A stretch of 64,000 bases of DNA. It comes from Cryptosporangium minutisporangium. GTDB taxonomy: Bacteria; Actinomycetota; Actinomycetes; Mycobacteriales; Cryptosporangiaceae. The notes beneath the pieces are model-generated. The model saw only the letters and a list, made by a program, of their open reading frames with translations, ran no database searches and was not told the DNA's origin. Of the stretch, positions 56,197-64,000 are shown one piece after another. Where the stretch lies: NCBI RefSeq assembly GCF_039536245.1, contig NZ_BAAAYN010000012.1, forward strand, positions 124,001-188,000, given 5' to 3'. A program made the translations under genes and the position numbers. Numbering within the stretch: the stretch's first letter is position 1; every line of letters starts with the position of its first letter.

Positions 56197-56991
56197 TTAG
56201 TCGATCAGCTTTCGACGGAGAAATACGACAGCCCCTACCCACATGGCCGCGGCGAAAAACGCCAATGCGGCCAGGTGCCCGACGTCATTGAGGCTGAGTC
56301 GATTGAACACCGCGTGACGCACGAGTTCGACGCAGTGGTACAGCGGGTTGAGCTGGCTGGCGGTGTGGGCCCAGGGCGGCAAGGTGTTCAGCGGGAAGAA
56401 CGTGCCAGCCACCAGGAAGAGCGGCGTGAGCACCGCCGAGATGATGTAGTTGAAGCTGTCGATGTTCGGCACCAGCGCCGACATCCACATCCCGAACAGG
56501 CCGAAGCCCAGCCCGGTGACGAACCCGATGGCCGGGACCAGCACGACCGTCGGCGAAGGCCGGAGCCCGAACAACACCGCGACGCCGAGCGGGGCGCAGC
56601 CGTAGACCGCCGCCTTCGCACCGATCCACAGCGCCTCCCCGGAGACGAGTTCGTGCACGTCGACCGGGGTGGCGAGCACGGCGTCGTAGGTGTGCTGGAA
56701 CGTTCGGCGGACGAACGTCTGGAACATCCCGGCGAATGCCGACGTGAACAGCACCGCCGTGCCGACCACCCCGGTGCCCAGGAAGTCGAGGTACCGGTAG
56801 CCGCCGACGACCGAGACCAGCGAACCGAAGCCGAAGCCGAACGCGAGCAGGTAGATCGTCGGCTCCACGACCGAGGAGAACGTGGTGGACAGCCAGTAGC
56901 GGCGGAAGACCGCGAGGTCGTGCACCAGGACGCCGATCAGGGCCGCCGGTTCGATGAACCGCAACCGCTGCTGGGGTGGTGGGGTGGTCAT
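56197..56991 (-). CDS. ABC-2 type transporter permease (NodJ-like)
   Basis: A 264-residue membrane protein with six helices and the ABC-2 arrangement: an amphipathic N terminus (F-R-R-Y-W-L-S-T-T-F), Y-D-A-V-L-A-T-P in the coupling region, and a late G-T-F-F-P-L-N-T-L-P-P-W motif. It resembles NodJ and daunorubicin-type exporters. Coupled by ATGA to its ATPase. Substrate unknown. Confidence 0.87.
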   Translation of the reverse strand: MTTPPPQQRLRFIEPAALIGVLVHDLAVFRRYWLSTTFSSVVEPTIYLLAFGFGFGSLVSVVGGYRYLDFLGTGVVGTAVLFTSAFAGMFQTFVRRTFQHTYDAVLATPVDVHELVSGEALWIGAKAAVYGCAPLGVAVLFGLRPSPTVVLVPAIGFVTGLGFGLFGMWMSALVPNIDSFNYIISAVLTPLFLVAGTFFPLNTLPPWAHTASQLNPLYHCVELVRHAVFNRLSLNDVGHLAALAFFAAAMWVGAVVFLRRKLID

Positions 56992-57911
56992 GCGACGAAC
57001 TCCCCGGTCAGCGTGACGAAGACATCTTCGAGGTTCGCCGGCCGCGGGGTGCCGGGGCCGAGAGCGGCCGCGACCGACGGCGGCATCTCCTCCGCGCGGA
57101 GAACGGAGACGCTCGGCCCGGTGCGGCGCGTCGGCATGCCGGCCGCGGCCGCGATCCGCTCGATCTCGCTGAGTCGGTCGGGCGGCCCGTTGTACTCCAC
57201 CGCCGACCGCCCGGCGTGGCCGGCGAGCAGGTCCGCCGGTGAGCCCTGCGCGATGACCCGGCCGGCGCTCATCACCGCGACCGCGTCGGCGAGCCGCTCG
57301 GCTTCCTCGATGTAGTGCGTCGACATCAGTACGGTCGTGCCGTCCCGGCGGAGCCGGTCGATCAGCCCCCAGAGTTCCTGCCGGACCTGCGGATCCAGCC
57401 CGACCGTGGGCTCGTCGAGCAGGACCAGCCGCGGCCGGTGGACCAGGCCACGTGCGATCAGTAACCGCCGCCGCATGCCGCCGGAGAGTTCGTCGACCTT
57501 GGTGTCGGCCCGGTCGACGAGCTGCCCGAGGGCGAGCGCGGCGTCGACCGCGACCCGCCGTTCAACCCCGGGCACCCGGTAGAGCCGGGCGAACACCGAG
57601 AGGTTCTCCCGGGCGGTCAGTTCGGTGTCGAGGTTGTCGAGCTGCGGGACGACGCCCATCAGCGCGCGGGCGTGTTTGGACTCGGCGGGCACTCGGTAAC
57701 CGAGGACGCGGATGTCACCGGCGTCGGGCCTGGCCTGGCCGGTGAGCATTCGCATCGTCGTGGATTTTCCAGCACCGTTGGGGCCGAGCAGGCCGAGACA
57801 GATCCCGGCAGGCACCGTCAGATCGAGACCGTTCACCGCGGTCACCGCCCCGAATCGTTTGACGACACCGGCCAATTCGATCGCGGGGGGATCGCTCTCG
57901 CTCTGGGACAC
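56988..57911 (-). CDS. ABC exporter ATPase (NodI/DrrA-like)
   Basis: A 307-residue ATP-binding subunit. Walker A G-P-N-G-A-G-K-S-T-T, signature L-S-G-G-M-R-R-R, Walker B L-V-L-L-D-E-P-T and the switch His in S-T-H-Y are complete. The C-terminal ~80 residues are the extra domain of the DrrA/NodI group. It precedes its permease with a 4-base overlap. First of two such systems here. Confidence 0.9.
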   Translation of the reverse strand: MSQSESDPPAIELAGVVKRFGAVTAVNGLDLTVPAGICLGLLGPNGAGKSTTMRMLTGQARPDAGDIRVLGYRVPAESKHARALMGVVPQLDNLDTELTARENLSVFARLYRVPGVERRVAVDAALALGQLVDRADTKVDELSGGMRRRLLIARGLVHRPRLVLLDEPTVGLDPQVRQELWGLIDRLRRDGTTVLMSTHYIEEAERLADAVAVMSAGRVIAQGSPADLLAGHAGRSAVEYNGPPDRLSEIERIAAAAGMPTRRTGPSVSVLRAEEMPPSVAAALGPGTPRPANLEDVFVTLTGEFVA

Positions 57912-57966
57912 GGCTACACGGTATGCACGAACCCCGACAATTCTCGACGGGATTCCCAGCCGCTGG

Positions 57967-58698
57967 TCAGACTGCGTCCCGCTGGAACGCGCGGACGCCG
58001 AGCGCGGTCGCCGCAGCGGCGAGCCCCAGCGTCACCGCGGTGCCGAGCAGGACCGGGCCGGTGAGGTACCGGCCGGCGAACAGGTCCCGCAGGGCGTCCA
58101 CCGCGTAGCGGAAGGGGTCGAGTCGGGACAGGACGTCCAGCCACCGCGGGCCGAGCGTCATCGGCAGGAACGCGCCGGACAGCAGGACCAGCGGGACCAC
58201 GGCCGTCGTCATCAGCGGTGCGAACAGCTCGGTGGCGTCCGGCAGGAGCGCGACCGCGTACGAGGCGGCCGCGGCGCCCACGGCCAGCGGAACGAGCAGC
58301 AACAGCCCGAGAAGTACCCCTCCCACCGGAGCGCGCAAGCCCAGGACCAGTCCGACCAGGACGATCAGCGCGGCCTGGACGAGCAGCACCACGACGTCCC
58401 GCAGGACACGGCCGAGCAACAGCGCCAACCGGCTGGCCGGCGTGGCGCGCAACCGGTCGAGGACTCCGAACCGCGCGTCGAACACGATCCCGAAGCCCGC
58501 CAGACCGGCTGAGAACAGTACGAGCTGGACCAGTAGCCCTGGGACGACGAGTTGCCACGAACCGCCGCCCAGCTCGTCCAGCAGCGGGCCGAAGAACAGC
58601 AGGTAGAGCATCGGCTGGAGGACCCCGAACAGCACGCCGATCTTCGTGCGCATGGTCTGTCGCAGGTGGCGCCGGAAGATCAGCCAGGTCGCGGTCAT
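57967..58698 (-). CDS. ABC-2 type permease of a second exporter (DrrB-like)
   Basis: A 243-residue protein with six membrane helices. R-L-R-A-T-P-A-S-R is the coupling segment and G-A-F-L-P the late motif typical of DrrB-type drug exporters. The start overlaps the ATPase stop as ATGA. It lies downstream of that ATPase and 55 bases upstream of the first exporter pair, so all four genes may be one transcript. Confidence 0.88.
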   Translation of the reverse strand: MTATWLIFRRHLRQTMRTKIGVLFGVLQPMLYLLFFGPLLDELGGGSWQLVVPGLLVQLVLFSAGLAGFGIVFDARFGVLDRLRATPASRLALLLGRVLRDVVVLLVQAALIVLVGLVLGLRAPVGGVLLGLLLLVPLAVGAAAASYAVALLPDATELFAPLMTTAVVPLVLLSGAFLPMTLGPRWLDVLSRLDPFRYAVDALRDLFAGRYLTGPVLLGTAVTLGLAAAATALGVRAFQRDAV

Positions 58699-59438
58699 GC
58701 CAGCTCCTCCGTGCGGTTGGTGAGGGCCAGGAAGACGTCGTCCAGGGTGGAGTTCGCGCCGGCCTCGCTCTTCAGTGCGGCGGGCGTGCCGTCCGCGACG
58801 ACACGGCCCGCGTCGATGACGACGACCCGGTCGCAGCAGGCGTCCGCCTCCGCGAGGTAGTGCGTGGTCAGGACGACGGTCGTGCCCTCGTCGCGAACCG
58901 CGCGGACGGAGTCCCACAGCGTCGCGCGGCTGCGGGGGTCGAGACCGGTGCTCGGCTCGTCGAGGAAGAGCACCGTCGGCCGGTGGACCAGGCCCAGGGC
59001 AACGTCCAGGCGTCGGCGCTGGCCGCCGCTGAGCCGGCCGGTCGGGCGGTCCCCACCGTCGGACGAGCCGAGGTCGAACCGTTCGATCAGCTCGTCGGCC
59101 CGGGCCCGAGCGGTGGCGGCGGAGAGGCCGTGCAACCTGCCCTGCAGCTCCAGCTCTTCGCGGATCGTGAAGGTGGGATCCGTGCTCCCGCCCTGGCCGA
59201 CCGTACCGATCCGGCGTCGGACGCCGGCCGGGTCGGTGACCAGGTCGACCCCGGCGATCGTCGCGGTACCGGACGTGGGGCGCAGCAACGTGGTCAGCAT
59301 CCGCATCGTGGTCGTCTTGCCGGCGCCGTTGGGCCCGAGCAGCCCGACGATCTCGCCGGCTCCGACGTCCAGGTCGAGGTTCCGGACGGCGGTGACCGGA
59401 CCCGGATAGTCCTTGCGCAAACCGCGGACGGTCAGCAT
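58695..59438 (-). CDS. ABC exporter ATPase (DrrA-like)
   Basis: A 247-residue ATPase with Walker A G-P-N-G-A-G-K-T-T-T, signature L-S-G-G-Q-R-R-R, Walker B V-L-F-L-D-E-P-S and the switch His in T-T-H-Y. It is shorter than the other ATPase, lacking most of the C-terminal extension. GGGAGACGCG precedes the ATG. It is divergent from a TetR gene, which probably represses it. Confidence 0.9.
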   Translation of the reverse strand: MLTVRGLRKDYPGPVTAVRNLDLDVGAGEIVGLLGPNGAGKTTTMRMLTTLLRPTSGTATIAGVDLVTDPAGVRRRIGTVGQGGSTDPTFTIREELELQGRLHGLSAATARARADELIERFDLGSSDGGDRPTGRLSGGQRRRLDVALGLVHRPTVLFLDEPSTGLDPRSRATLWDSVRAVRDEGTTVVLTTHYLAEADACCDRVVVIDAGRVVADGTPAALKSEAGANSTLDDVFLALTNRTEELA

Positions 59439-59505
59439 CGCGTCTCCCTGTCTGGAGGGCGCCCGGCCGACTGCCGGGCGCGCGACCCAGAAAAACAGAG
59501 TGACA

Positions 59506-59532
59506 CCAATTTTGCAACCACACCAAAAATGG
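59506..59532. promoter_or_regulatory. Inverted repeat, candidate TetR operator
   Basis: CCAATTTTG and CAAAAATGG are complementary at 8 of 9 positions across a 9-base spacer, between the divergent ABC and TetR genes and just before the TetR -10 box. Confidence 0.55.
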
Positions 59533-59538
59533 GCTTGC

Positions 59539-59544
59539 TATCGT
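59539..59544 (+). promoter_or_regulatory. Candidate -10 box (TATCGT) of the TetR gene
   Basis: TATCGT is followed by 6 bases and the ATG, with no ribosome site, predicting a leaderless mRNA. Confidence 0.5.
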
Positions 59545-59550
59545 TTGCGT

Positions 59551-60198
59551 ATGGCCGCTGGTGGTTCCTCCCTGCGTGAGCGCAAGAAGGCGCAGACCCG
59601 GTTGCTGATCGCCGACATCGCGATGGGGCTCTTCGCCGAGCGTGGCTTCGACCGCGTGACGGTCGCCGAGGTCGCCCGGGCCGCGGACGTCTCGGTCAAC
59701 ACCGTCTTCAACTACTTCCCGACCAAGGAAGACCTGTTCTTCGACCGGCAGGCCGAGGTGGAGGACCTGCTCGCCGCGATCGTGCGGAACCGGCGGCCCG
59801 GCGAGAGCGCGGTGGGCGCGCTGCGGCGGGCGATGGTCGAGGGGGTGGCGTCCGACGACTGGACGACCGGCATCTGGGACGGCGCGGTGGACTTCTTCCG
59901 GCTGGTTGACGCCGCGCCCTCGCTGCGGTCCCGGGAACGGGAGCTGGGGGAGCGCAGCCTGGCCGCGCTCGCGCGGACGCTCGCGGCCGAGACGGACGCC
60001 GGGCCCGACGACCCGTTGCCGCTGGTCGTGGCCGGCCTCGTCGTCGGCAGCCGAGAGGCAGTGGTCGGCGAGGCGCGCCGCCGGCTACTCGACGGTGAGC
60101 CGTTCGCCGCCGTCCAGGAGTGGGCCGCGGAGGCGTACCGGCGCGCGTTCGACCTGATCGAGGACGGTGTGCCCGCCGATTACGGGGTGCGGCCGTAG
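59551..60198 (+). CDS. TetR-family regulator of the ABC exporters
   Basis: A 215-residue regulator. The N-terminal DNA-binding segment V-T-V-A-E-V-A-R-A-A-D-V-S-V-N-T-V-F-N-Y-F is standard, and the C-terminal domain binds an unknown ligand. It starts directly after a -10-like box. Divergence from the exporter genes with an inverted repeat between them suggests ligand-induced export. Its 3' end overlaps the convergent histidine kinase gene by 19 bases. Confidence 0.87.
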   Translation: MAAGGSSLRERKKAQTRLLIADIAMGLFAERGFDRVTVAEVARAADVSVNTVFNYFPTKEDLFFDRQAEVEDLLAAIVRNRRPGESAVGALRRAMVEGVASDDWTTGIWDGAVDFFRLVDAAPSLRSRERELGERSLAALARTLAAETDAGPDDPLPLVVAGLVVGSREAVVGEARRRLLDGEPFAAVQEWAAEAYRRAFDLIEDGVPADYGVRP

Positions 60199-61739
60199 TC
60201 CGTGGGGTACGCGTCGATGGCGGGCTGGCGCACCAGGCGGCCACCGTCGTCGACCAGCCCCGGCATCCGGACCAGCACCGTCGTGCCGGTGGCGACGTCA
60301 CTGGTGATGCCGACCGAGCCGTGCTGGGCGGTGACCAGCGCGTGGACGATCGCCAAGCCCAGTCCGCTGCCGCCGGTGGCACGGGTCCGGCCGGAGTCGG
60401 CCCGCCAGAACCGCTCGAACGCGTGCGCGGCCTGGTCGGGCGTCATGCCGGGGCCCTCGTCGGCGACGAGCAGCAGCACCGAGGTGCCGTCCGGCCGGGC
60501 GCCGAGCCGGATCGGACGCGGCCCGGGCGTGTGGATCGCCGCGTTCCGCAGCAGGTTGCCGAGCACCTGCAGCATCGCCTCGCGATCGCCGACCAGCACC
60601 AGGCCGGTGTTCGCCGTGTCCACGACGAACGGACGGTTGGGGTGTGCGGCGCCGGCGCGGTCGGCGGCCTCGTCGAGCAGCTCGTCGACGTTGACCGGCC
60701 CGAGCTGCGGGGCGGCCGAGCCCTGGTCCGTGCGGGCGAGCAGGAGCAGGTCGTCGACGAGTCGGGCCATCCGGTCGCCCTCGGTCTCGATCCGGCGCAG
60801 GGCGTCCTGGGTCGCGGCCGGGTCCTCGGCGCCGATGGTCCCGGCGCGGAGCCGCTCCAGCTCGGCGTAGCCGCGCAGCGAGGTCAGCGGCGTTCGGAGT
60901 TCGTGCGAGGCGTCGGCGAGGAAGCGGCGCATCCGATTCTCGTTCTCGACGCGCTGGGCGTAGGCGACCTGTGCCTCGGTCAGCATCGTGTTGACCGCCT
61001 CGGTGAGCTGACCGACCTCGGTACGCGGGTCACTCGCCGGCACGCGCCGCTCCAGGCCGCTGCCGTGCGACTTGAGGTTCTCCGCGATCTCGTGCGCGGT
61101 GCGACTCACGCGTGTCAACGGCTGCAACTCGCGACGGACGCCGTACGTGCCCAGCCCGATCGCCGCCAGGACCGCGGCGCCGCCGACGGCCAGCTCCAGG
61201 AAGAGCAGCCGGTTCAGACTGGCATCGGTCTCGCTGGTGGAGAGCCCGGTGAGAAGGATGTAGTCGTCGCTGACGGGCTGGGCCATCGCCCGCATCGATT
61301 GACCGTCGGTGGTCTGAAGTGTTCGGGTGTCGTCCGTCGTCTCGGCGACATCGACCAGCTCGGCCACGTCGTCGGCGGAGAGCGAGAGCTGAATGCTCCG
61401 CGTCGAGCCGAACGCGCTGGTGGACGTGATGTCCGCGAACACTGGTGAGCCGTCCGGCTGAAGGAGGGAGACGCGGATCGCCGAACCGGGATGGCCCATG
61501 GCCGGGCCGGGTCCGTCGTCTCGGAAGTCGAGTGTGCTGTTGCTGGGGATGCCCTTGGCGATCGTCTTGTCCATGGCCATGGCGTAGCCGCGGCTAGCGC
61601 TGTGGACCTGGTCGTCCATGCGGTTGTAGAGGTACGCGCGGAGTGCGAGCCAGGTCGCGGCGCCGCCGGCGGTGAGGGCGAAGATCGTCACCGCGACGAC
61701 GACCGCCACCAGGCGGGTGCGCAGTGACCATCGCGTCAT
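60180..61739 (-). CDS. Two-component sensor histidine kinase
   Basis: A 519-residue kinase with a membrane helix at ~9-31, an extracytoplasmic sensor domain (~35-180), a second helix (~182-202), HAMP (~203-260), the phosphoacceptor His in A-S-H-E-L-R-T-P-L near 279, and an ATPase domain with N-L-L-R-N-A, D-E-G-P-G-M and G-G-S-G-L-G-L. The signal is unknown. It is 110 bases downstream of its response regulator gene, so one operon is likely. Confidence 0.92.
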   Translation of the reverse strand: MTRWSLRTRLVAVVVAVTIFALTAGGAATWLALRAYLYNRMDDQVHSASRGYAMAMDKTIAKGIPSNSTLDFRDDGPGPAMGHPGSAIRVSLLQPDGSPVFADITSTSAFGSTRSIQLSLSADDVAELVDVAETTDDTRTLQTTDGQSMRAMAQPVSDDYILLTGLSTSETDASLNRLLFLELAVGGAAVLAAIGLGTYGVRRELQPLTRVSRTAHEIAENLKSHGSGLERRVPASDPRTEVGQLTEAVNTMLTEAQVAYAQRVENENRMRRFLADASHELRTPLTSLRGYAELERLRAGTIGAEDPAATQDALRRIETEGDRMARLVDDLLLLARTDQGSAAPQLGPVNVDELLDEAADRAGAAHPNRPFVVDTANTGLVLVGDREAMLQVLGNLLRNAAIHTPGPRPIRLGARPDGTSVLLLVADEGPGMTPDQAAHAFERFWRADSGRTRATGGSGLGLAIVHALVTAQHGSVGITSDVATGTTVLVRMPGLVDDGGRLVRQPAIDAYPTDYGRTP

Positions 61740-61766
61740 CGCCGGCCTCCGGTCGTCGTCGCGGCG

Positions 61767-61814
61767 CGGTGCCGCCTCAGGATGTTCGGCGGCGGTGCCG
61801 CCTCAGGATGTTCG
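61767..61814 (-). repeat. Two 22-bp direct repeats between regulator and kinase
   Basis: Bases 61767-61788 and 61793-61814 are identical, period 26. They lie in the 110-base gap of the two-component operon and may be a simple duplication. Confidence 0.9.
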
Positions 61815-61849
61815 TCGTGGGTGACCGGCCGGACCGACCAGTCGGGAAG

Positions 61850-62557
61850 TCATCGAGGCGCCTTCAGCACGTAGCCGGCGCCGCGCACGGTGTGGATCAG
61901 CCGCGGCTCGACGTTGTCGATCTTCTTGCGCAGGTAGCCGATGTACAGCTCGACGATGTTCGACTGCCCGCCGAAGTCGTAGCGCCACACCCGCTCGAGG
62001 ATCTGCGCTTTGCTCACCACGACGCGCTCGTTCCGCATCAGGTATCGCAGCAACTCGAACTCGGTGGCGGTCAGGTGCACCTCCTGGCCGGCCCGATGGA
62101 CTTCCCGGCTCTCCTCGTCCAACTCGAGGTCGGCGACCTTCAGGGTCGCGGAACGGGTCGGGTCCGGGACCGAGCGACGCATGACGGCGTGCACCCGAGC
62201 GAGCAACTCCTCCACCCGGAACGGCTTGACCACGTAGTCGTCGGCGCCGGCGCGCAGTCCGGCGACCACGTCGCCGCTGGCGTCCCGAGCGGTCAGGAAG
62301 ATCACCGGGACGTCGGCACCGGCCTCCCGGAGCCGGCGGAGGACACCGACGCCGTCCATGCTGCCGGCGTCGCCCAGCATGATGTCGAGGACCACCAAGT
62401 CCGGGTCGTGCTCCGCCACGGCGGCGAGGGCACCGGGCGCGGTGTCGGCCACCACGGTGGTGAAACCGTCCAGCCGGAGCGCGGTGGACACCAGGTGCGA
62501 CACGTTCTCCTCGTCGTCGACGACGAGGACTCGACGCTGTCCGGGACGCTCGCTCAT
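61850..62557 (-). CDS. OmpR-family response regulator
   Basis: A 235-residue protein with a receiver domain (acidic D-D-E-E near 14-17, phosphoacceptor Asp58 in V-V-L-D-I-M-L, T-A-R-D and the conserved Lys in V-V-K-P-F) and a C-terminal winged helix (L-T-A-T-E-F-E-L-L-R-Y-L through V-R-G-A-G-Y-V-L). Its partner kinase follows. No ribosome site precedes the ATG; CAGGCT lies 7 bases upstream and may be a -10 element. Confidence 0.93.
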   Translation of the reverse strand: MSERPGQRRVLVVDDEENVSHLVSTALRLDGFTTVVADTAPGALAAVAEHDPDLVVLDIMLGDAGSMDGVGVLRRLREAGADVPVIFLTARDASGDVVAGLRAGADDYVVKPFRVEELLARVHAVMRRSVPDPTRSATLKVADLELDEESREVHRAGQEVHLTATEFELLRYLMRNERVVVSKAQILERVWRYDFGGQSNIVELYIGYLRKKIDNVEPRLIHTVRGAGYVLKAPR

Positions 62558-62754
62558 GCTGTCCAGCCTGACACGCGAGTAGCGGAGTGGCAGGCAAGGA
62601 CATCGTGCCGCGCTCGGCCGGACGCCGTGCCCGACCGGATCGCGTGGAGCGTCTTCGTCGTCATGTCCGCAACGATGACCAGGCACCCTGAGCGACTGCT
62701 GTGCCCAATCTGTGGCCGAGCTGTGAGAGTTGCGGTGGACGAACTCGGCAGAGT

Positions 62755-62946
62755 TCAGTCCGTCGCGCGGGCCGCTTCCAGGCGGGCGCGAGCGCCGTCG
62801 AGCCACTCCTGGCAGACGGTGGCGAGCTGTTCGCCGCGCTCCCAGAGCGCGAGTGCCTCTTCGAGAGTGGTGCCGCCCGCCTCCAGGCGTTGCACGACCT
62901 CGACGAGCTGTGCGCGGGCGTCCTCGTAGCTCAGCCGTTCCGCCAT
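62755..62946 (-). CDS. xseB: Exodeoxyribonuclease VII small subunit
   Basis: A 63-residue XseB. L-S-Y-E-D-A-R-A-Q-L-V-E-V-V-Q-R-L-E-A-G and L-E-E-A-L-A-L-W-E-R-G-E-Q-L are the family's two helices. It forms exonuclease VII with XseA, degrading single-stranded DNA. The last codons of a probable xseA lie at the window's end on the same strand, but a gene on the opposite strand separates them. Confidence 0.93.
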   Translation of the reverse strand: MAERLSYEDARAQLVEVVQRLEAGGTTLEEALALWERGEQLATVCQEWLDGARARLEAARATD

Positions 62947-63143
62947 GGCCGCAAGCGTAGGGCTCGGCGAGAGCGTCGACCAGGCGGCGTACCTCGACCC
63001 GAGGGATGGTTTTCCAAATGAAGTGCTTTCATCGTGAATGTGTCATAAAGGCTCGGACATCACCTTCGCGAAGATGTGTGCCGCTGACGATCCGTGGCCG
63101 GTGCGGCTGAGGAAGTCGGCGCCGGCCGAGGGAAGGAGTCTTC

Positions 63144-63863
63144 ATGCGTACTCGAACTCGCGCCCTCGCGGGCGGCCTCGCCGCGGTCGCGGTGCTGGGC
63201 GCCGGAGGGGTGATGGGCACCGCGGCACCGGCCAGTGCCGCACCCACGGGCGCGGCACTGGCCGACGCCGCACCTCAGCTCGACCGCGAGCCCGCTGCCC
63301 GGAACCGAGTCGTGCGGACCGAGGTGACGTTCGACCGCTCGGTGGTCGCCCAGCTCATCCGGCTCGGTGTGCGGGTGCGGGCGGTCGACGCCGAGCAGCG
63401 CGGTCGCGGCGACGATCTGCGGATCACGTTCCGCGTCGCGCGCAGTTCGCGGCCGGACGTGCTCGAGCACCGGGGTGGTGTGCTGCTCGACACCGCGCGT
63501 CGGCCCGACCTGTTCCTGTCCCGGCCGGCGGTGGACCTGCGGCGGGACACGGTCAGCTTCAGCGTGGGCCGGGACCGCGTGACGCTGCTCAGCATCGACG
63601 ACCGGAACCGGGGCCGGGACGGTGACCGGGATCGGGACGGTGACCGGGACCGCGATGGTGACCGGGACGGTGACCGGGGCCGGAACGGTGACCGCGATGG
63701 GGCCCGGCAAGGCGGTACCGGCGGTGCCGTGCCTGCGGCCGACGACCGTGACGTCGTCCTCCGGCTGACCCGCGACGGCGAGCAACTGCTCGACCGCGCG
63801 CTCGGCACCCGCTGGTTCTGGACCGGCCAGCCGGTCGCGCGCGTGGACTTCCACGAGCGCTGA
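63144..63863 (+). CDS. Secreted protein with Asp/Arg-rich repeat
   Basis: A 239-residue protein with a signal peptide (R-T-R-T-R, hydrophobic core, cleavage near A-S-A-A-P, ~33). Two related segments (V-T-F-D-R-S-V-V-A-Q-L-I-R-L-G near 63 and V-V-L-R-L-T-R-D-G-E-Q near 205) flank a low-complexity run of R-D-G-D and R-D-R-D units (~158-185). No family recognised. GGGAAGGAG precedes the ATG. The acidic repeats could bind calcium, but this is only suggested by composition. Confidence 0.65.
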   Translation: MRTRTRALAGGLAAVAVLGAGGVMGTAAPASAAPTGAALADAAPQLDREPAARNRVVRTEVTFDRSVVAQLIRLGVRVRAVDAEQRGRGDDLRITFRVARSSRPDVLEHRGGVLLDTARRPDLFLSRPAVDLRRDTVSFSVGRDRVTLLSIDDRNRGRDGDRDRDGDRDRDGDRDGDRGRNGDRDGARQGGTGGAVPAADDRDVVLRLTRDGEQLLDRALGTRWFWTGQPVARVDFHER

Positions 63864-63936
63864 CCGTCCGGCGAACACGCGCGCCATGACCGGTCGCGCG
63901 GCCTCGGACAGCCGGGGCCGCGCGGCCGTCGGCGGC

Positions 63937-64000
63937 TCAGTGCTCCTTGACCACCGCGGGCAGTTCGCCGGACGCCAGTCGCAGCCGGAGCTCGTCGCCG
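63937..64000 (-). CDS. xseA: Probable exodeoxyribonuclease VII large subunit, C-terminal end (partial)
   Basis: Reading the minus strand from the window edge gives G-D-E-L-R-L-R-L-A-S-G-E-L-P-A-V-V-K-E-H and TGA at 63937. This resembles the usual G-D-x-L-x-x-x-L-x-D-G end of XseA, and xseB lies 1 kb downstream on the same strand. Only 20 residues are in the window, so the call rests mainly on context. Confidence 0.6.
   Translation of the reverse strand, partial: GDELRLRLASGELPAVVKEH

Overview
The window is high-GC actinobacterial DNA. Mycothiol S-conjugate amidase (mca), a PIN-PhoH protein, GlpX, actinobacterial DUF4307 and DUF4245 proteins, DUF222-HNH, frequent GTG starts and several apparently leaderless genes all fit a mycothiol-producing actinomycete. 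The set resembles Cryptosporangium, Frankia or Kineosporia relatives, but the genus cannot be fixed from sequence alone. The backbone DUF4307 - mca - small membrane protein - YyaL/DUF255 - hemolysin III - Z-prenyl transferase - phoH2 - fumC - glpX - DUF4245 - xseB/xseA follows the order I recall for Mycobacterium tuberculosis Rv1081c to Rv1108c (from memory, not searched). Other gene blocks appear to have been inserted into it.

Region by region. 0.2-3.4 kb: membrane protein, DUF4307, mca and its coupled small membrane gene. 3.4-4.7 kb: a stretch with no ordinary gene that holds the most striking object in the window. This is a co-directional array of seven tiny ORFs, each with its own Shine-Dalgarno sequence and each encoding Met-Arg-Gly-Ala-Thr-Trp-Gly or a close variant, ending at a hairpin. 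4.7-10.9 kb: GGDEF-EAL protein, L,D-transpeptidase lipoprotein, DHA2 drug exporter, FMN reductase. 11-24.8 kb: an aromatic-degradation block with CocE hydrolase, acyl-CoA ligase, IclR regulator, a complete protocatechuate branch (pcaIJFHGBDC), divergent pobA and an MHS-family transporter. Together these would take up 4-hydroxybenzoate, convert it to protocatechuate and carry it to succinyl-CoA and acetyl-CoA. A 43-bp duplicated pcaF start sits inside the operon.

25-37 kb: small proteins, PAP2 phosphatase, NTF2-like/TetR pair with a palindromic operator, YyaL, an unusual fusion of a degenerate asparagine synthetase to an F420-0:glutamate-ligase-like domain, an RHH-like protein downstream of short iterons, hemolysin III, PEP carboxykinase and Z-prenyl transferase. 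37-48 kb: PucR-type regulator, phoH2, fabG-like SDR, a transglycosylase-like membrane protein, fumC, an HNH protein with thirty 18-bp repeats, and two Uma2 genes, one frameshifted. 48-56 kb: AlkZ-like winged-helix protein, class I fumarase, rtcB with a structured leader, pfkB-glpX, DUF4245, GlsB-type membrane protein. 56-64 kb: two ABC-2 export systems next to a TetR gene with a candidate operator, a two-component system, xseB, a secreted Asp/Arg-repeat protein and the 3' end of xseA. Strong hairpin terminators separate many transcription units.
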